64,000 nt of DNA from Anomaloglossus baeobatrachus (GCF_048569485.1 NC_134357.1:234394735-234458734), one strand, 5' to 3'. Shown: positions 11,600 to 23,380, numbered from the stretch's first letter. The notes: generated by a model not told the origin, from the letters alone. Program-made: numbers and translations.

Positions 11600-12310
11600 A
11601 TATAAGGTCAGAGACACCCTCAAAAGCTCGACGTACGTTTCAAGGGAAGCCTTTTCATCAGGAGGAAAGTATGGCAAATTGATGTCTGTTACACTTATTA
11701 TTGGCCCCTGTTGTTAAGGGAATAATACATTCTATTTGGGAGGAGTGGGCATTTATAAACCGCTTGAGTGGGCAAGCTATTAAATAAACTATAACTCATT
11801 GCCCCTTATTAAACCTATGGACATAGGAATATCATTCTTAAAGGAGAATTTATATTTATATAGAGGAGATTCCTCGTTTATTCCGCTCTTGTCTATAGGC
11901 GTAAAAACCTTCCTTTTGAACATTGGCTATTTACACTGGAGCTATTATATGTATATTTATTGATATATCGATATAATATTTATATATCTGTATATTTATT
12001 ATTTATCAATTAATATATGTATTAGTGCTGTACTATGGATGTTGGTGAAGGGGCAGGGGTGATATTTTTATGATATAGATTTTTTGATATGAAATGATCC
12101 TCTGCCTTTTTCACCAATAATCCTTTGGATCATAGATCCCCTCTGTTTATGTGTTTGTATGTTTTTTCTGGTGATGTTTTTTCTTGACTTTGTGATGATT
12201 TTAGCAATTTGAAATAAAAAAGTGTTTTTATAAAAATATTTTGAAGAATATTATTAAAAAAAAATTTTTTTTATACAATATACTCTGATTTCTGTCTCTT
12301 TGTCCTTATC
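11600..12310 (-). mobile_element. Penelope-like element tail nested in the TA-flanked MITE
   Basis: The minus strand carries the hammerhead-like core at 11637-11661, preceded by AT-rich untranslated sequence. No reverse transcriptase or endonuclease reading was recognised, so only a tail is present. The exact borders are not resolved. Confidence 0.45.
11637..11661 (-). ncRNA. Hammerhead-ribozyme-like core
   Basis: On the minus strand CTGATGA is followed by a small hairpin (AAAGG, loop CTT, CCCTT) and then GAAAC. Both conserved boxes of the hammerhead match the consensus exactly. The downstream bases GTACGTCGAGC would have to form stems III and I, which I could not confirm by eye. PLE tails are known to carry such motifs. 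Confidence 0.55.
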
Positions 12311-12699
12311 TAATTTTTTGAGTTAAAGTATCTCTAAAAACTATGGTGGAGAAATTATAGGAATCTGCTATCATGTTTCCTCCTATGACCCCTGTAAGCC
12401 ATATCAGCATTGTAAAACGCACCCCCATTTTTCCGCCAGATTTGGGCGGGGAAAAGTACATCTTACAATGCAGAAAATACGGTAAATTGAATATAAATAA
12501 CATAAAATACAAAAAACTGATACATAATTACCAGTATTTGCAAAGTGTATCAAAAGCTATATATGCTATCATTGAGTATATAAAGAGAGCGAACATCCAT
12601 ATAATGCAAAATTACAATTATTTCATGTAAAATATTAAATAATCAATTGTTTGCATTAGACTGAAAAATTAATCAATAAATATAGAAAATTAATCAATA

Positions 12700-13010
12700 A
12701 ATATAGAAAACATCGCTTTGATAATTCATTCCTTTGGGATATTTGTTATCATCCAGAACGCCTCTCTGAGGGTTATTTTTTCCTGCCAATTTTCGCTTCT
12801 AAATTTTTCAATGGTAAAAAAAACCTTAGATTGTGACTATTCACACTAGTGATGTTTCCAAAGTGCCTGGCAAATCCTGAATACGTGCTATTTTTATTAG
12901 AGATGTTAAGATGTTCTGATATTAGTTTCAACTTGCGTGTGGTGCAGCCTATGTAGCGTTTTTTTTACAATTCTTGCATTCCACACAATATACAACATGA
13001 TGGGAATTGC
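12700..13010 (-). pseudogene. Penelope-like GIY-YIG endonuclease fragment
   Basis: The minus strand reads VVYCVECKNCKK then TYIGCTTRKLK, which is the GIY-YIG nuclease core that follows the reverse transcriptase in most PLEs. The spaced cysteines ahead of it and the downstream HF/NITS block also fit. It is short and broken. It lies in the opposite orientation to the adjacent reverse-transcriptase remnant at 13010-14410, so it belongs to a different copy or to a rearranged one. Confidence 0.7.
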
Positions 13011-14410
13011 AATTAATAACAGAATATCGTGGATTTTTCTATATGAAGTGGAAAAACTGTTTGTTATTTTCTGCATATGCACAGTGCATCAGTTACCAGC
13101 ATATCTGTAAAAAAAAAAAAACAGAACCTTTAAACAGAGCCAATTTTGGGTTGGATTTTTATTTGACGGAAAATAAGCTGGGTGATATAATATTGCCTAG
13201 GGATAGAGGAACTGCAGCGCAATACCAGCGTCATCATACAAGATGGGCTGCATTGCAATCCTGGATTGCTCTTTGTACTGCAAACTAGCATTTGAAATAC
13301 TGGTTGATTCAAATACACATAGAAAACGTACATTTGACCCTACTACCATGGTTAAAAATTCTCTTTTCAAATGTTTGGAGGAAGGATTGGCAGTGGGAAT
13401 GATCAATGACCAAACCAAAAATTACTATTAAATCAACATCCCATGATCCCAATATTTCATGGGTTGCCGAAAACACACTGATTTTTCCTCCATCCCCAAG
13501 ATCAATGATTGCTAGTATAGGATCGCTTAATGAGGGATCGAGCCAATGGTTACATTAACAACTTCACCAATTGGTCAGCAGAATCCCAGGCTATTTAAAA
13601 GACCGTTCCTAAGTTTTTCTTGGGATAACGTTTTTTACTTGTGATGTAGTTAATCTGTATTTCATCATTGCACATCACTTACCTATACAAGCAGTCATTT
13701 TTCATTTACCTAAATACAGTGCATATTCAGATGAATTGAAACATTTCATTATTATTCTTTTTAAACATCTCCTAATATATAATTACTTTATCTTCAACAA
13801 CACATTTTATCTCCAGATACAAAGTGCCCCTATGGGGTCTAAATTCTCCCCATAGCTAGCAATTTTATTCATAGCATGATGGGACGGACAATACATTTAC
13901 AGTGATAGAAATCCTTCTCTACAAGGCTTAGTCTGGTACGGCCAGTAAGTGGATGACCTACGTTATATTTGGTGTCTCCGCACTGCGGCCGAGTCACATT
14001 TTGTCCATTCTCAATTTAAATTTTACCTTTTCTGATTCCAAATCTCATGTAGCTTTACTTGACATCCAATTGTTGGGCAATCCTAATAATGGAAGAGTCA
14101 ATACATCCCTTCAGAGAAAAGAAATCGCAGGTAATACCATACTGTTATCATCGACAGCACACAATTAAATCCATTCCAGGTGGACAATGTCAGAACAATA
14201 AGGATTTGCCCTGATGATTCCACTTTTCGTGAAGAAGTTACCAACATTAGTAATAGGCTCAATAGCAGAGGTTATAAGGAGAATTTTATAAAAACTGCAT
14301 TGAGCAACATTTCTCAAAAATCTAGGAATGCCTATTTACACCAAACTAATAAGAGAAAAAAACGCCAAATTCTCAGCAACATTTATCACTCCATACAGTT
14401 TGCAATTTAA
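13010..14410 (+). pseudogene. Penelope-like reverse transcriptase remnant
   Basis: Plus-strand pieces in order: a leader with LTENKLGDIILPRD (about 13140-13200), a segment ending LEEGLAVGMINDQ (13243-13431), a degenerate palm region, then VALLDIQLL with KEIAGNTILL (13953-14168), which matches the PLE motif after the catalytic core. An RGYKENFIKTAL block (14180-14410) resembles the thumb. In life the protein would copy RNA at a target nick. It is broken in several places. No ordinary host gene reads this way. Confidence 0.7.
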
Positions 14411-14700
14411 TCAAATCAAACATAATAATAAATATTTGCCTATCATAAACCAGGATGATATTCTTTGAGAGCTCATCAAAGAAGGGTGTGGATCTGTAGC
14501 AAAAAAAAGGACATTCCTTAGGCAATATTTTACCACCCAGATTATTTTCCTTAATAAAAATCCATCCCAAAATTGTCTCTCTGTTAAAGGTTTTTTCAAA
14601 TGTGTCAGTAACCAATGCACTGTGCATATGCAAAAAATGAAAAATATAGTTTTTCCACTCCATAAATCTCATTAACTATCATTCTCAGACAAATTTAGTC
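14411..14700 (-). pseudogene. Second Penelope-like leader segment, opposite orientation
   Basis: The minus strand reads ILGWIFIKENNLGGKILPKE, clearly similar to the plus-strand leader FGLDFYLTENKLGDIILP near 13140-13200. At the DNA level 13010-13200 and 14490-14672 are inverted copies. This marks the start of a second PLE copy lying head to head with the first. Its continuation leftwards may be the endonuclease piece at 12700-13010. Confidence 0.65.
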
Positions 14701-14820
14701 TGAACAAAAGATCCGCAGTTAGGTGGGGGTATAGTGTTACTTAAACTGTTCGGATGTCCATTAAAGCTTCTTAATAACATCTTCAGAATACATCTTTAAA
14801 GTTAAATTAACATACAGTAC

Positions 14821-16125
14821 TGTGCAAAAGTTTTAGGCATGTGTCGAAAAATTGCTAGAGAATGCTTTCAAAAATAGCATTGTTTATTCCTTACTAGGTA
14901 ACAAAATAGAAATTAAATGTAAATCAACATGTGCTTCAAAATAGCATCAATTCTTCTAAGCACACCTACAAATTGTCAGGTATATTCTAGGATTCTAGTC
15001 AGGAATATAAAAGCCAATTATACCAAACAGATGAGAATTATTATTTTCATACGTATATTGAAACACAGAAATTAACCCAACTGGAAAAAGGTGAGCAGGA
15101 GGCTTAAAACTGGGTGAGGAACAGCCAAACTCTACTATTAAGGTGAGGTTATAGAAGACAGTTTAATATCACAGGTCAGTACACCACAGTAAGACTAAGC
15201 AAAGTAGCAAAGCACAAAGTAGTTATACTGTATCAGAAAGGTCTCTCTCAGGTAAAGATATCAATGTAGACTTGGCTTTCAAGATGTGCTATTCAAGTTC
15301 TTTTGAAGAATCACCAAGAAATTGGCAACGTTGAGGATCGAGGATTCAGTGGTTGATCAAGGAAACTTAATGCAGCAGCTTAAAGACACATTGTGCTTAC
15401 TTTCCTTCAAATCTGGAAGATACCCAACAGCACCATTAGGTCAGAACTGGCAGTAATCAGTGAGACCCAGCTACACTCGTCTCCTGTTCAATGAAGTCTA
15501 GCTATAAATGGATTTCATGGAAGAATTGCATCGAAAAAGCCATGACTCACCTATGCACTAAAACATTGGAACTGGGGCCAGAAAAATGGCAGTAGGTGCT
15601 CGGGACAGAGGAGTCTAAATTTTTAATATTTAGCTGTAACAAAAGGCAGTTTATTTGCCAAAGAAGAGAGGAACAGTAATGAGTTTCTGAAGGCAAAAGT
15701 GAGGCATGGTGAAGATTCCTAGCAATTGTAGGTCATTTGCATTTCAGCAAACAGAGTTGGGGATTAACACTGAGAAATACAGGCAGATACTATTCCATTT
15801 TCCAAGACCATCAGACAGGCATCAGAAAGACTACAAATTTATTCTCCAGCAGGATAATAACATGAAACATACCGCCTACGTCATTATCATCAAAATAAAG
15901 AACAAGGAGTCCTCAAAGTGATGATATGGACCCCACAGAGAGCTGGTCTCAATATCAGCGAGTCTGTTTGGGATTACACGAAGAAACAGAAGAATTTGCA
16001 CAAGCCTACATTCACAAACAATCTATGGTTAGTTCTCCAAGATGCTTGGAACAACCTCCCTACCGAGTTCCTTCAAACAACATGTGCGTGCAGGTGTACC
16101 TAGAAGAATCGATGGTGTCTTAAAG
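14821..16125 (+). mobile_element. Tc1-like element, degenerate
   Basis: The left end reads CTGTGCAAAAGTTTTAGGCA, a recognised Tc1-type terminal repeat, preceded by CAGTA. Downstream are transposase remains: a helix-turn-helix zone at about 15200-15380, LQQDNN-KHTA at 15840-15880 (catalytic Asp block) and MIWTPQRAGLNISESVWDY at 15921-15977 (where SPDLNPIE would be). Several frame changes and stops are present and the right inverted repeat was not found, so it looks truncated. Confidence 0.8.
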
Positions 16126-16149
16126 AAAAAAGTTGGTCACTAGTGATGT

Positions 16150-16265
16150 GCTAGCGCTAAAATGCTCAAGTGCTCGTTACTCAAATTGAGCAAATCAGAA
16201 TGCTCAGGTGCTCGTCTCGAGTAATGAGTATAATGGAAGTCTATGGGAAACTCGAGCATTATTCT
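16150..16265. repeat. CTCGAG-rich palindromic repeat
   Basis: Words GCTCAAGTGCTCGTTACTC and CTCGAGCATTATT recur within about 100 bp. Related GAGCATG/CTCGAG words occur at 33280-33350. It looks like the end of a non-autonomous DNA transposon, but the partner end is not assigned. Confidence 0.45.
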
Positions 16266-16423
16266 GGCAGACCTTCCCAGGAGGTCTGGGGGCCAGTGAA
16301 ATCATAGAATTGTATGGAAAAAGCGCCGAAATAAAATGGGAACAGCATGGGGAAGATGTCTGGACACATCTCTGACTCCCAGGTTGTTGCCGGGAATGAT
16401 GTCAGAGTATTAGTATTAGTATG

Positions 16424-16790
16424 TGCCCACGATCAGGACTCACTGCGTCCTGGACACAGTGGGTCCTGACCTGCGGGGCCGCGAGTCTCCACTGCAGGAG
16501 ACAGAAGCTTCTCGTTCCCATGATCAGGGTTCAGTGCGCTGCAGTCTCTCGCTTGTGTTCTCCCTACAGAGGACGCATGCAAAACCGCAGCAAATAATTG
16601 ACATGCTGTGGCTTGGAAAGCCGCACCGCAGGTCAGTGTTTCCTGCAGAAAAAACAAACACAGTGGGCACGGGATTTCTAGAAATCCCGTCCACTATGCT
16701 TGTACTGTACAACGCAGCATTTTGGACGCAGTGAAAACATGCTACATCCAAAACGCTGCAAACACTGATCGTGAGCACGCACCGTTACAC
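16424..16790. mobile_element. MITE with CACGATCAG ends
   Basis: GTGCCCACGATCAGGACTCA at the left faces GTGCGTGCTCACGATCAGTG (inverted) at the right. The inside has GC-rich words and a short palindrome, GGGATTTCTAGAAATCCC, at 16671-16688. There is no coding capacity. The target duplication is unclear. Confidence 0.55.
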
Positions 16791-16909
16791 CACTTTTACG
16801 GACTGTCAATAAAACATACCAAACCAAATATAACTGATTTTAGAGGGAAAATGTTAGGAAACATTCTTGTATATAAAACAAATTTAACTAGAAACACTGC
16901 CTCCTCCAA

Positions 16910-17045
16910 CCTTAGGATATGTTCACGTAGCATTTTTGCTGCTTTTTTGCACTCATTGCTTTCAATGGTAAAAAAAAAACAACAAAAACGCTGCAAGCAT
17001 TGACATTCTTCTTTCAAAAATGCAGCATTTTTCCATTTCACTAAG
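16910..17045. repeat. GCAGCATTTTT-type MITE fragment
   Basis: GTTCACGTAGCATTTTTGCT and later AACGCTGC and AATGCAGCATTTTT are arranged as partial inverted repeats, like the ends of the MITE at 6025-6369. Only a fragment is present. Confidence 0.45.
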
Positions 17046-17094
17046 GGAAAAAAAAAGGAATCGTGCGCATGAGAGATCTCAAATTCTTTCCCAT

Positions 17095-17800
17095 TTGTAA
17101 GGAGTGGGGCTCCTAGACTAGTGAAGTCTACACAATAAGTGCAAGGCCTATCAAAAATGTAAAGAAATTATTGCAATACACCCTGGAATACAAGTAAAAG
17201 ATGGCCTCAGAAAATATTTTTCCCCTATTTGCAATGAGTGGGACTCTTAAGGCTCTGTTACACGCTACGATTTGTCTGACGATCTCATTAGCGATGTGAC
17301 CCGCCCATATCGTTGATACGATTTGTCGAGATCGCACATAGGTTGTTTATTAGCGGTCACACAACGATCGCACAAGCGACGCAAAATCGTTCAGCGATAT
17401 ATTGTTTGACCAAGGCAGTCGGTTTGATGTTGTTCGTCGTTGCAGGGTGTCAAATGTACCAATATGTCTGCTGCGATCCAAACGACGAATATTATTTTGA
17501 AAATGAACGACGTGTTAGCGATCAACGATTTTCATCCTAATTGCGACCGTTTGGAGTCGCACGTAGGTGTCACAAGCAACGATGTTGCTAACTATGCCGG
17601 ATGTGCGTCACGGAAACCGTGACCCCGCCGACATATCGTCAGATAAATCATAGCGTGTAACGCCGCCTTTAGACTGGTAAAGCATATGCACCATGTGCAA
17701 GGGCTTCCAAAAATTAGGATGCACTCCAATACACCCGCAAACACATGTAGAGTAAGGTCTCAAAAAAACCCATTTACCTTTAGATGGAGCCAGACTATTT
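17095..17800. repeat. Tandem duplication (about 145 bp) interrupted by a MITE
   Basis: The unit at 17105-17246 (GTGCAAGGCCTATCAAAAATG...AATACACCCTGGAA) recurs at about 17672-17800 (GTGCAAGGGCTTCCAAAAAT...AATACACCCGCAAA). The MITE at 17250-17668 lies exactly at the junction GGACTC-TTA-GACTGG, and the first unit preserves the corresponding uninterrupted site GGCTCCTAGACTAG. Confidence 0.7.
17250..17668. mobile_element. TTA-flanked MITE (GTTACACGCTACGA ends)
   Basis: TTA at 17247-17249 and 17669-17671 flanks inverted ends AGGCTCTGTTACACGCTACG and, read inverted, AGGCGGCGTTACACGCTATG. The inside is rich in CGAT words. There is no coding capacity. The tandem neighbour supplies an empty-site comparison, which supports a 3-bp duplication. 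Confidence 0.85.
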
Positions 17801-18385
17801 AGCTAACAAGGAGTCCCAGATTCAAGGCCACTACTCAGGGTACAATTGGCACAAAAAGGACCTTCAGGAATCCGACTAAGATTTTGGTCCAGCTAAGGTG
17901 GGCGACAGTTCCTCCTGTGCCGGCTCAAGGCATCAGGCAGCCCTGAGGCTTCAAACAGATTGAAGCAAGGGTTTCCAAACTTTTTTTTTATCTCGTTGGA
18001 GACCTTTGCTAATGAAAATTCATGAACTGTGTGGGTGAATTTCTCCAACACATCCTGGGGAAAAAACACCACAAGTCTTTTGTCCATTTGTTTATACAAA
18101 AATTCTGAGGCTCGCAGGCAACAGTCACTGCACCCACTCTGCTTAGGTTGATTCCATGGGTTTTTAGTGTCACCGGACATTATAACTAATAGGTGCACAC
18201 ACTTCTCAACTGAAAATGCTGACAGGCTGACTGCTCCCAAAATGAACAAGGCCTTGATTAGCCCCGGCTTCTCAAGTCCAACATGTAACAGTTCATGATT
18301 TATTATATTTCTTGTCTTCCTAATCCTACACCATATCAACAAAGTTATCATGTGGGCCTGGCCCCAAATTTTAATAGGGCCATTA

Positions 18386-18978
18386 AGGGTACTTTGCACA
18401 CTACGATATCGCAGGTGCGATGTCGGTGGGGTCAAATCGAAAGTGACGCACATCCGGCGTTGCTGTCGATATCGTAGTGTGTAAATCCTTTATGATACGA
18501 TTAACGAGCGGAAAAGTGTCGTAATCGTATCATCAGTGTAGTGTCCGACATTTCTATAATGTAGCTGCAGCGACAGTACGATGTTGTTCCTAGTTCCTGT
18601 GGCAGCACACATCGCTGTGTGAGAAGCCGCAGGAGCGAGGAACATCTCCTACCTGCGTCACCGTGGCTCACGCTGGCTATGCGGAAAGATGGAGGTGGGC
18701 GGGATGTTTACGTCCCGCTCATCTCCGCCCCTCTGCTTCTATTGGCCGCCTGCCGTGTGACGTCGCTGTGACGTCGCATAACCCGCCCCCTTAGTAAGGA
18801 GGCGGTTCGCCGGCCAGAGCGACGTCGCAGGGCAGGTGAGTGCATGTGAAGCTGCCGTAGCGATAATGTTCGCTCCGGCAGCAATCACAAGATATCGCTG
18901 CTGCGACGGGGGGCGGGTACTATCGCGCTCGGCATCGCAAGCATCGGCTTGCGATGTCGTAGTGTGCAAAGTACCCCT
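18386..18978. mobile_element. TTA-flanked MITE (GTACTTTGCACACTACGA ends)
   Basis: TTA at 18383-18385 and 18979-18981 flanks inverted ends AGGGTACTTTGCACACTACG and, read inverted, AGGGGTACTTTGCACACTAC. At 593 bp it is the largest of the clean TTA MITEs here. Its middle (18640-18900) is GC-rich with repeated GTGACGTCGC words (cAMP-response-element-like octamers TGACGTCG), probably fortuitous. Confidence 0.85.
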
Positions 18979-19339
18979 TTACTCATAATTTTACTCGCTA
19001 CAGACTTGAGCCAAATCAGAGTTTCGCAGGCCGCATTCACAGCTCCCTCCATGCTGAAGTTGGGTCAGTGGGTTTTTAGTGTCGCTGGGTACATAATAAC
19101 TGATCAATTGAACATGCTGAAAGGCTGACCCTCCTCAAAATGAACAAGGCTTGATTGGCCCAGACTTCTCAACCCCAGAAGATGACAGAGAAACATAAAG
19201 CCAATTCAAATCTTCTTTTTCTTTCTGCTGTATTCCCATGCACCGCTTCAAATGGGAAAAAAAAGGGTAAACGGTTCATGGTTGATTATTTTTCTTGTCC
19301 TCTTCCTCTTCCACCATATCCACAGAGGCATTATGCGGC

Positions 19340-19600
19340 ACTCGCTCATAATTTTTTAGAAGGCCAGCAGCTGGCCTTCACTCACTTTTAAAGGACCAGC
19401 TGGCAGCCCTCACTCATAATTTTTAGATCGCCAGCAGCCAGCCTCCACTTGTAATTTCTAGAGGGCCACTAAGCAGCCCTCCCTCAATTTTTGAAGGACC
19501 AGCAGTTGGCCCTTGCATAATTTTTAGAGGGCAATCAGATGGTCCTCTGTCAATTTTTAGACAGCCAGACGCCGTTCCTCACTGAATTTTGAGAGGGCCT
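19340..19600. repeat. Tandem repeat, about 45-bp unit
   Basis: The phrase CTCATAATTTTTAGAGGGCC, followed by CAGCAGCTGGCCCTCA-like sequence, recurs about six times with substitutions. Similar words flank the MITE at 18981-19000, so the array may begin before the insertion. Confidence 0.7.
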
Positions 19601-21050
19601 GACCACTATCAGTGTGACCATAACCAGCATGCTCAGACACGTCAGCAAAAGTACCCAACTAGGTGGGCCAAACGCCAGAGTCCACTAACTGTGTCTTCTG
19701 GTGACATGTTTCATGTTTGCTAATTCCCTGTCCAGGATGCAGGCATGGAAGCTTCCCACACTGCACGTGTCGTTGCACATTCACAAGCATGATCAGCAAC
19801 ATTCTTTGTGGCAGGGCAGCATTCAGCTGTCCTTACTGCAGGTCTTAGGATGCAAACGTAAATACCCAGCCACCCACCTATCTACAGGCCCAAACACTAA
19901 ATGGGCACAATTCCAGACTCCTTAACATGGAAATGTTGCCGTTTAGGCTTGTGGACACTGAAACTTTCTTCAACTTCATGGTAACCGAAGTCCCTCGATA
20001 CTTATTCCCCAGCCACCCACTATTTTTCCCTGTGTGCCGTCTCCATCTCACACCGGCATGTCTCCCATAACATTACCGTGCACTCACCAGCACAGTTACT
20101 GGGAAGGTCCACTTAACCACCAAAACATGGACAAGTGCTTGTGGACACAGATGCTACATTTGGCTGACGGCACACTAGGTAGGACTTGTGGAGGCCAGGA
20201 CAAAGTTGGACCCTGGGAAAGCACACATGCTACTGACACTGAGGATTGAGGGCTTTAGTTCCATCAAGGTTTCCCCCACTTCCAACACCAGTTGCTGTAT
20301 CCCCTCCTCCTCCACTGCCTCATGAAGCAGCAACAGGCTATGGTGAAACTAATTTGTTTTTGTGACAAACCGCAGAATATCACAGAGTTGTTGAAAGCTA
20401 TAACGGACCATATAGAAATGTGACTCTAGCCACTTATTCTACAACCAGGCATAGTCCTCTGTGATAATGGCCGTAACCTGGTGGTGGGCTCTCAAGCTTG
20501 GCAAGCTCGTACATGTACCAGGTCTGGCTGATGTGCTCAACTTATTGATTGAGCGCTTTATGAAAACTTACCCATATTTGCCTGAGCTACTTGGTATGCC
20601 ACATGTGCACCCATTTATAGCCCCTTTCCTGTGATTGTTATATGCATTTTAGCCAACACTAATTACTGGTTGTTCATCCTTCTTGACCCACTTTACAAGG
20701 AAAACGTTTCATCTCTCCTTCCTGAGGTTGAGAGGGCTAGTAAAATGGTGCAATTCCCAAAGACCCTTCTTGAATAATTTGTACAAACATTTCCCATCTT
20801 ACAACGCTGGTAGAAGAGGTTCCTTGAGCAACCAAGGAGTAAAGATGAGCGAAACACAAACCAGGTCCAACAGAGACAGGGGAACACTATCAAAGGTCTG
20901 AGACAGTTTCATTAGACCCTCCCAGCGCCCAAGCCCTGTTGCGTGGGGTAGTCTTACAAGGAGGGAAAAGTTTAGGAAGATGGTGAATGATTACCTAGCC
21001 AACCATACCAGAATCCTCTGTGATTTTTCTGTGCCATAAAATTATTAGGT

Positions 21051-21630
21051 TTCCAAACTGGACAAGTGGCTTGAACTGTCCCTCTACATCCTGTATGGTG
21101 ACTAATGGGAGTGTTAGGTTCTTACCCTTCACAAAAGGCTAAAGTTAACTGACTAAAAACTGCAACTGAACTTACTGTACAGACTAGAGATCACAATTCT
21201 GCAGTCTCTAGTGGTAGGGACTACAGGGAGTAGGGACAGGTCTGACCACAGACTAAATATTGGCAACTCTGGCCTATATTACCTGGTCAGCCATAGAGCA
21301 ACTCATGTTCTTCCTAAGGAACCAGAGGGCAGAGCAGAGTGCAAATTACCTATAGAAGGGAAGGTGTGCTAAAGTAGAAAGTGATACAAGATTAAGACAA
21401 ACAACAAATACAAAATAACAGAGAAGGTTAATATTGCTAACAAATATGCCGCCTACTTACGGATAACAAACTATGACTAACCAGATTATTCACAGTTTAT
21501 GGTATAAATTATATTACCACATGTCAAACACTTTACCAGTTGGTGCAGCAGATTCTTAGAAAACCCCCAGCATTCATGATCTGCCGGTATTTCAGTCTGT
21601 GTATTTGGATAACTAATAGAAAGGGTGGAG
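21051..21630. other. No gene recognised
   Basis: There is no credible coding signal. The sequence is unique-looking and AT-rich between the hAT remnant and the next Tc1. Confidence 0.4.
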
Positions 21631-23380
21631 TGGTGTTCAAAATAATAGCAGTGTGGAGTTAAAGTAGTGAGGTCAATCATTCTGTGAAGAAACAGGTGTG
21701 AATCAGGTGGAAAAAGGAGGAGGATCCAGCTTATGGATAGTAGTAAAATTCTTTCAAACTTTATTTCCAACGATAAAAAAAGGGTACAGTACAGGTCAGG
21801 AAGCCCCAGCGTGGCAACGTGTTTCGAACGCAGCCTGAGTTCTTTGGGGCTTTACAAAGAACGCAGGCTGCATTCGAAACGTGGCAACGGGGCTTCCTGA
21901 CCTGTACTGTACCCTATTTTTATCGTTGGAAATAAAGTTTGAAATAATTTTACTACTATCCAGAATCTGGATCCTCCTCCTTTTTCCTCTTGAACTGTGG
22001 CACATTGAGAGTGTTTTGAACCGTGGATGCTGGACCTCCCAACAGATGAGCTGGATACCTCTGCTTTTCCCTCTCGTGAATCAGGTGACCCTTATTTAAG
22101 GGTGAAGACAGCCCATGTTGTGCATGCATTTCTCCTTGAAAGTCTGAGAAATATGAGTCGTTCAAGACATTTTTCAGAAGAACATCATACTTTGATTAAA
22201 AAGTTGATTGGAGAGGGTAAAACGTATAAAGAAGTGCAGACAATGATCGGCAATTCAGATAAAATGATCTCCAATGCTTTAAAATGAAAAGCAAAAACTG
22301 ACGTGGAAGAGAACAGAAGACGCCCATTGGAATGGATGGAAGAATAACCAGAATGGCAAAGACTCAGCCAATGATCAGCTCCAGGATGATCAAAGACGTC
22401 TCAAGTTACCTGTGAGTGCTGTGACAGTTAGATTAGCTTCACACAGGAGTCTTCTATCAGCAAGACGTCCCCGCAAAGTCCCACTGTTAAAAAAAGACAT
22501 ATACTGAAGCGGACACAAGTGGGCTAAAAGAGAAATGGAGAAACATTTTGTGGACCGATGAATGCAAAATTGTTCTTTTTGGGTCCAAGGGCTGTAGACA
22601 GTTTGTTAGACGACCCCCAAACTCTGAATTCAAGCCACAATATACTCTGAAGACCATGAAGCATGGTGGTGCAATCATGATATGGGAATGTTTCTCTTAC
22701 TATGGTGCCAGCCTATTTACCACATACTAGGGATCATGGACCAGTTTGTATATATCAAAATACCTGAAGAGGAAATGCCCTTGAAATGGGTGTTTCAACA
22801 AGACAATGACCCTAAACACACCAGTAAACAAGCAAAATATTGGTTCCAGTACAACAAAATTGACGTAATGGCGTGGCCAGCCCAATCCCCGCACCTTAAT
22901 CTAATAGAATACTTGTGGGGTGACATAAAAAATGCAGTTTCTGAGGCAAAGCCAACAAATGTAAATAATTTATAGAATGTAATCAAAGGATCCTTTGCTG
23001 GAATAACAGGTGATAGGTGCCAGAAGATGGTTGACTCTATGCAACATAGATGTAAAGCACTTCTATACATCTGTTGCTACACATCTAAATATTAGGTTAT
23101 TGATTCACAGGAATGCCAGATCCTAAATAAAGAGAGGACAGATTTTGAGTATGTATAGACAAATGCAGACAATGCATATTATTTTTTTTTTTTTTTTTTT
23201 TAACGGCCCAATGGTCATTTTTTTATATTTTCTGTAAAGTAGTTGAAAATTATATAAATTTATCTGCCTGTTTTAATTAGGAAAACAGTGTGCAATGTTC
23301 CCAATGCATGGAAGTAAAACTATTATAAAGATTTTGGGCTTAACTCATGTTTTTGTACACACTGCTATTATTTTGAACCA
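21631..23380 (+). mobile_element. Tc1-like element with degenerate transposase and nested palindrome
   Basis: The left end TGGTGTTCAAAATAATAGCA and right end (inverted) TGGTTCAAAATAATAGCAGT are typical of one Tc1 family. The transposase begins near 22154 with MSRSRHFSEEHHTLIKKLI, then a zone with CGPMNAK (for WTDE-like), and at 22742-22976 [13 protein letters not shown] with SPHLNLIEYLWGDIK. There are several frame changes. A 366-bp sequence interrupts it at 21710-22075 ahead of the gene. Confidence 0.9.
21710..22075. mobile_element. Palindromic insertion built of two head-to-head PLE-tail copies
   Basis: A 12-bp duplication GTGAATCAGGTG flanks it at 21698-21709 and 22076-22087. Two copies of a unit of about 130 bp lie in inverted orientation: 21720-21850 and 21854-21975. 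Both run from GAGGATCC through TTATTTCCAACGAT and GTACAGTACAGGTCAGGAAG to a hairpin AAGAAC...GTTC plus TTCGAAAC. The last part is the 3' half of a hammerhead-like core; the CTGATGA half is missing at the palindrome centre. The right 100 bp (21976-22075) is not palindromic. Confidence 0.7.

Larger units (their letters stand above)
11070..12484. mobile_element. TA-flanked element with ACCGTATTTT ends
   Basis: The left end TACCGTATTTTTCGG and the right end (inverted) TACCGTATTTTCTGC are inverted repeats. Sequence just inside them (TTATAAGATGC and TTGTAAGATGT) also matches. TA at both ends is consistent with a TA target duplication. Inside are a GC-rich segment at 11200-11590 with no gene and an apparent PLE tail at about 11600-12310. 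There is no transposase, so it is a MITE enlarged by a later insertion. Confidence 0.7.
17893..21050 (+). pseudogene. Second hAT transposase copy, degenerate
   Basis: In the plus strand, pieces of a hAT protein are recognisable: LLQVLGCKRKYPA (about 19835-19875), a block with TWTS-like wording near 20110-20170, WALKLGKLVHVPGLADVLNL (about 20485-20545) with the following FMKTYPYLPELLG, and LLDPLYKENVSSLLPEVERA (about 20670-20735). These are the conserved middle and C-terminal blocks of BED-type hAT transposases. Many stops and frame changes are present and the ends are not located. It contains the MITE 18386-18978. The part before about 19150 is noncoding repeat and may not belong to it. Confidence 0.6.

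Noticed and set aside
17893-18453. 186-codon minus-strand open frame
   Set aside because: Its 3' part is the MITE end at 18386-18453, and the rest shows no recognisable domain and lies in repeat sequence.
18640-18900. GC-rich segment with TGACGTCG words as a CpG-island promoter
   Set aside because: It lies wholly inside a MITE and no gene starts next to it.
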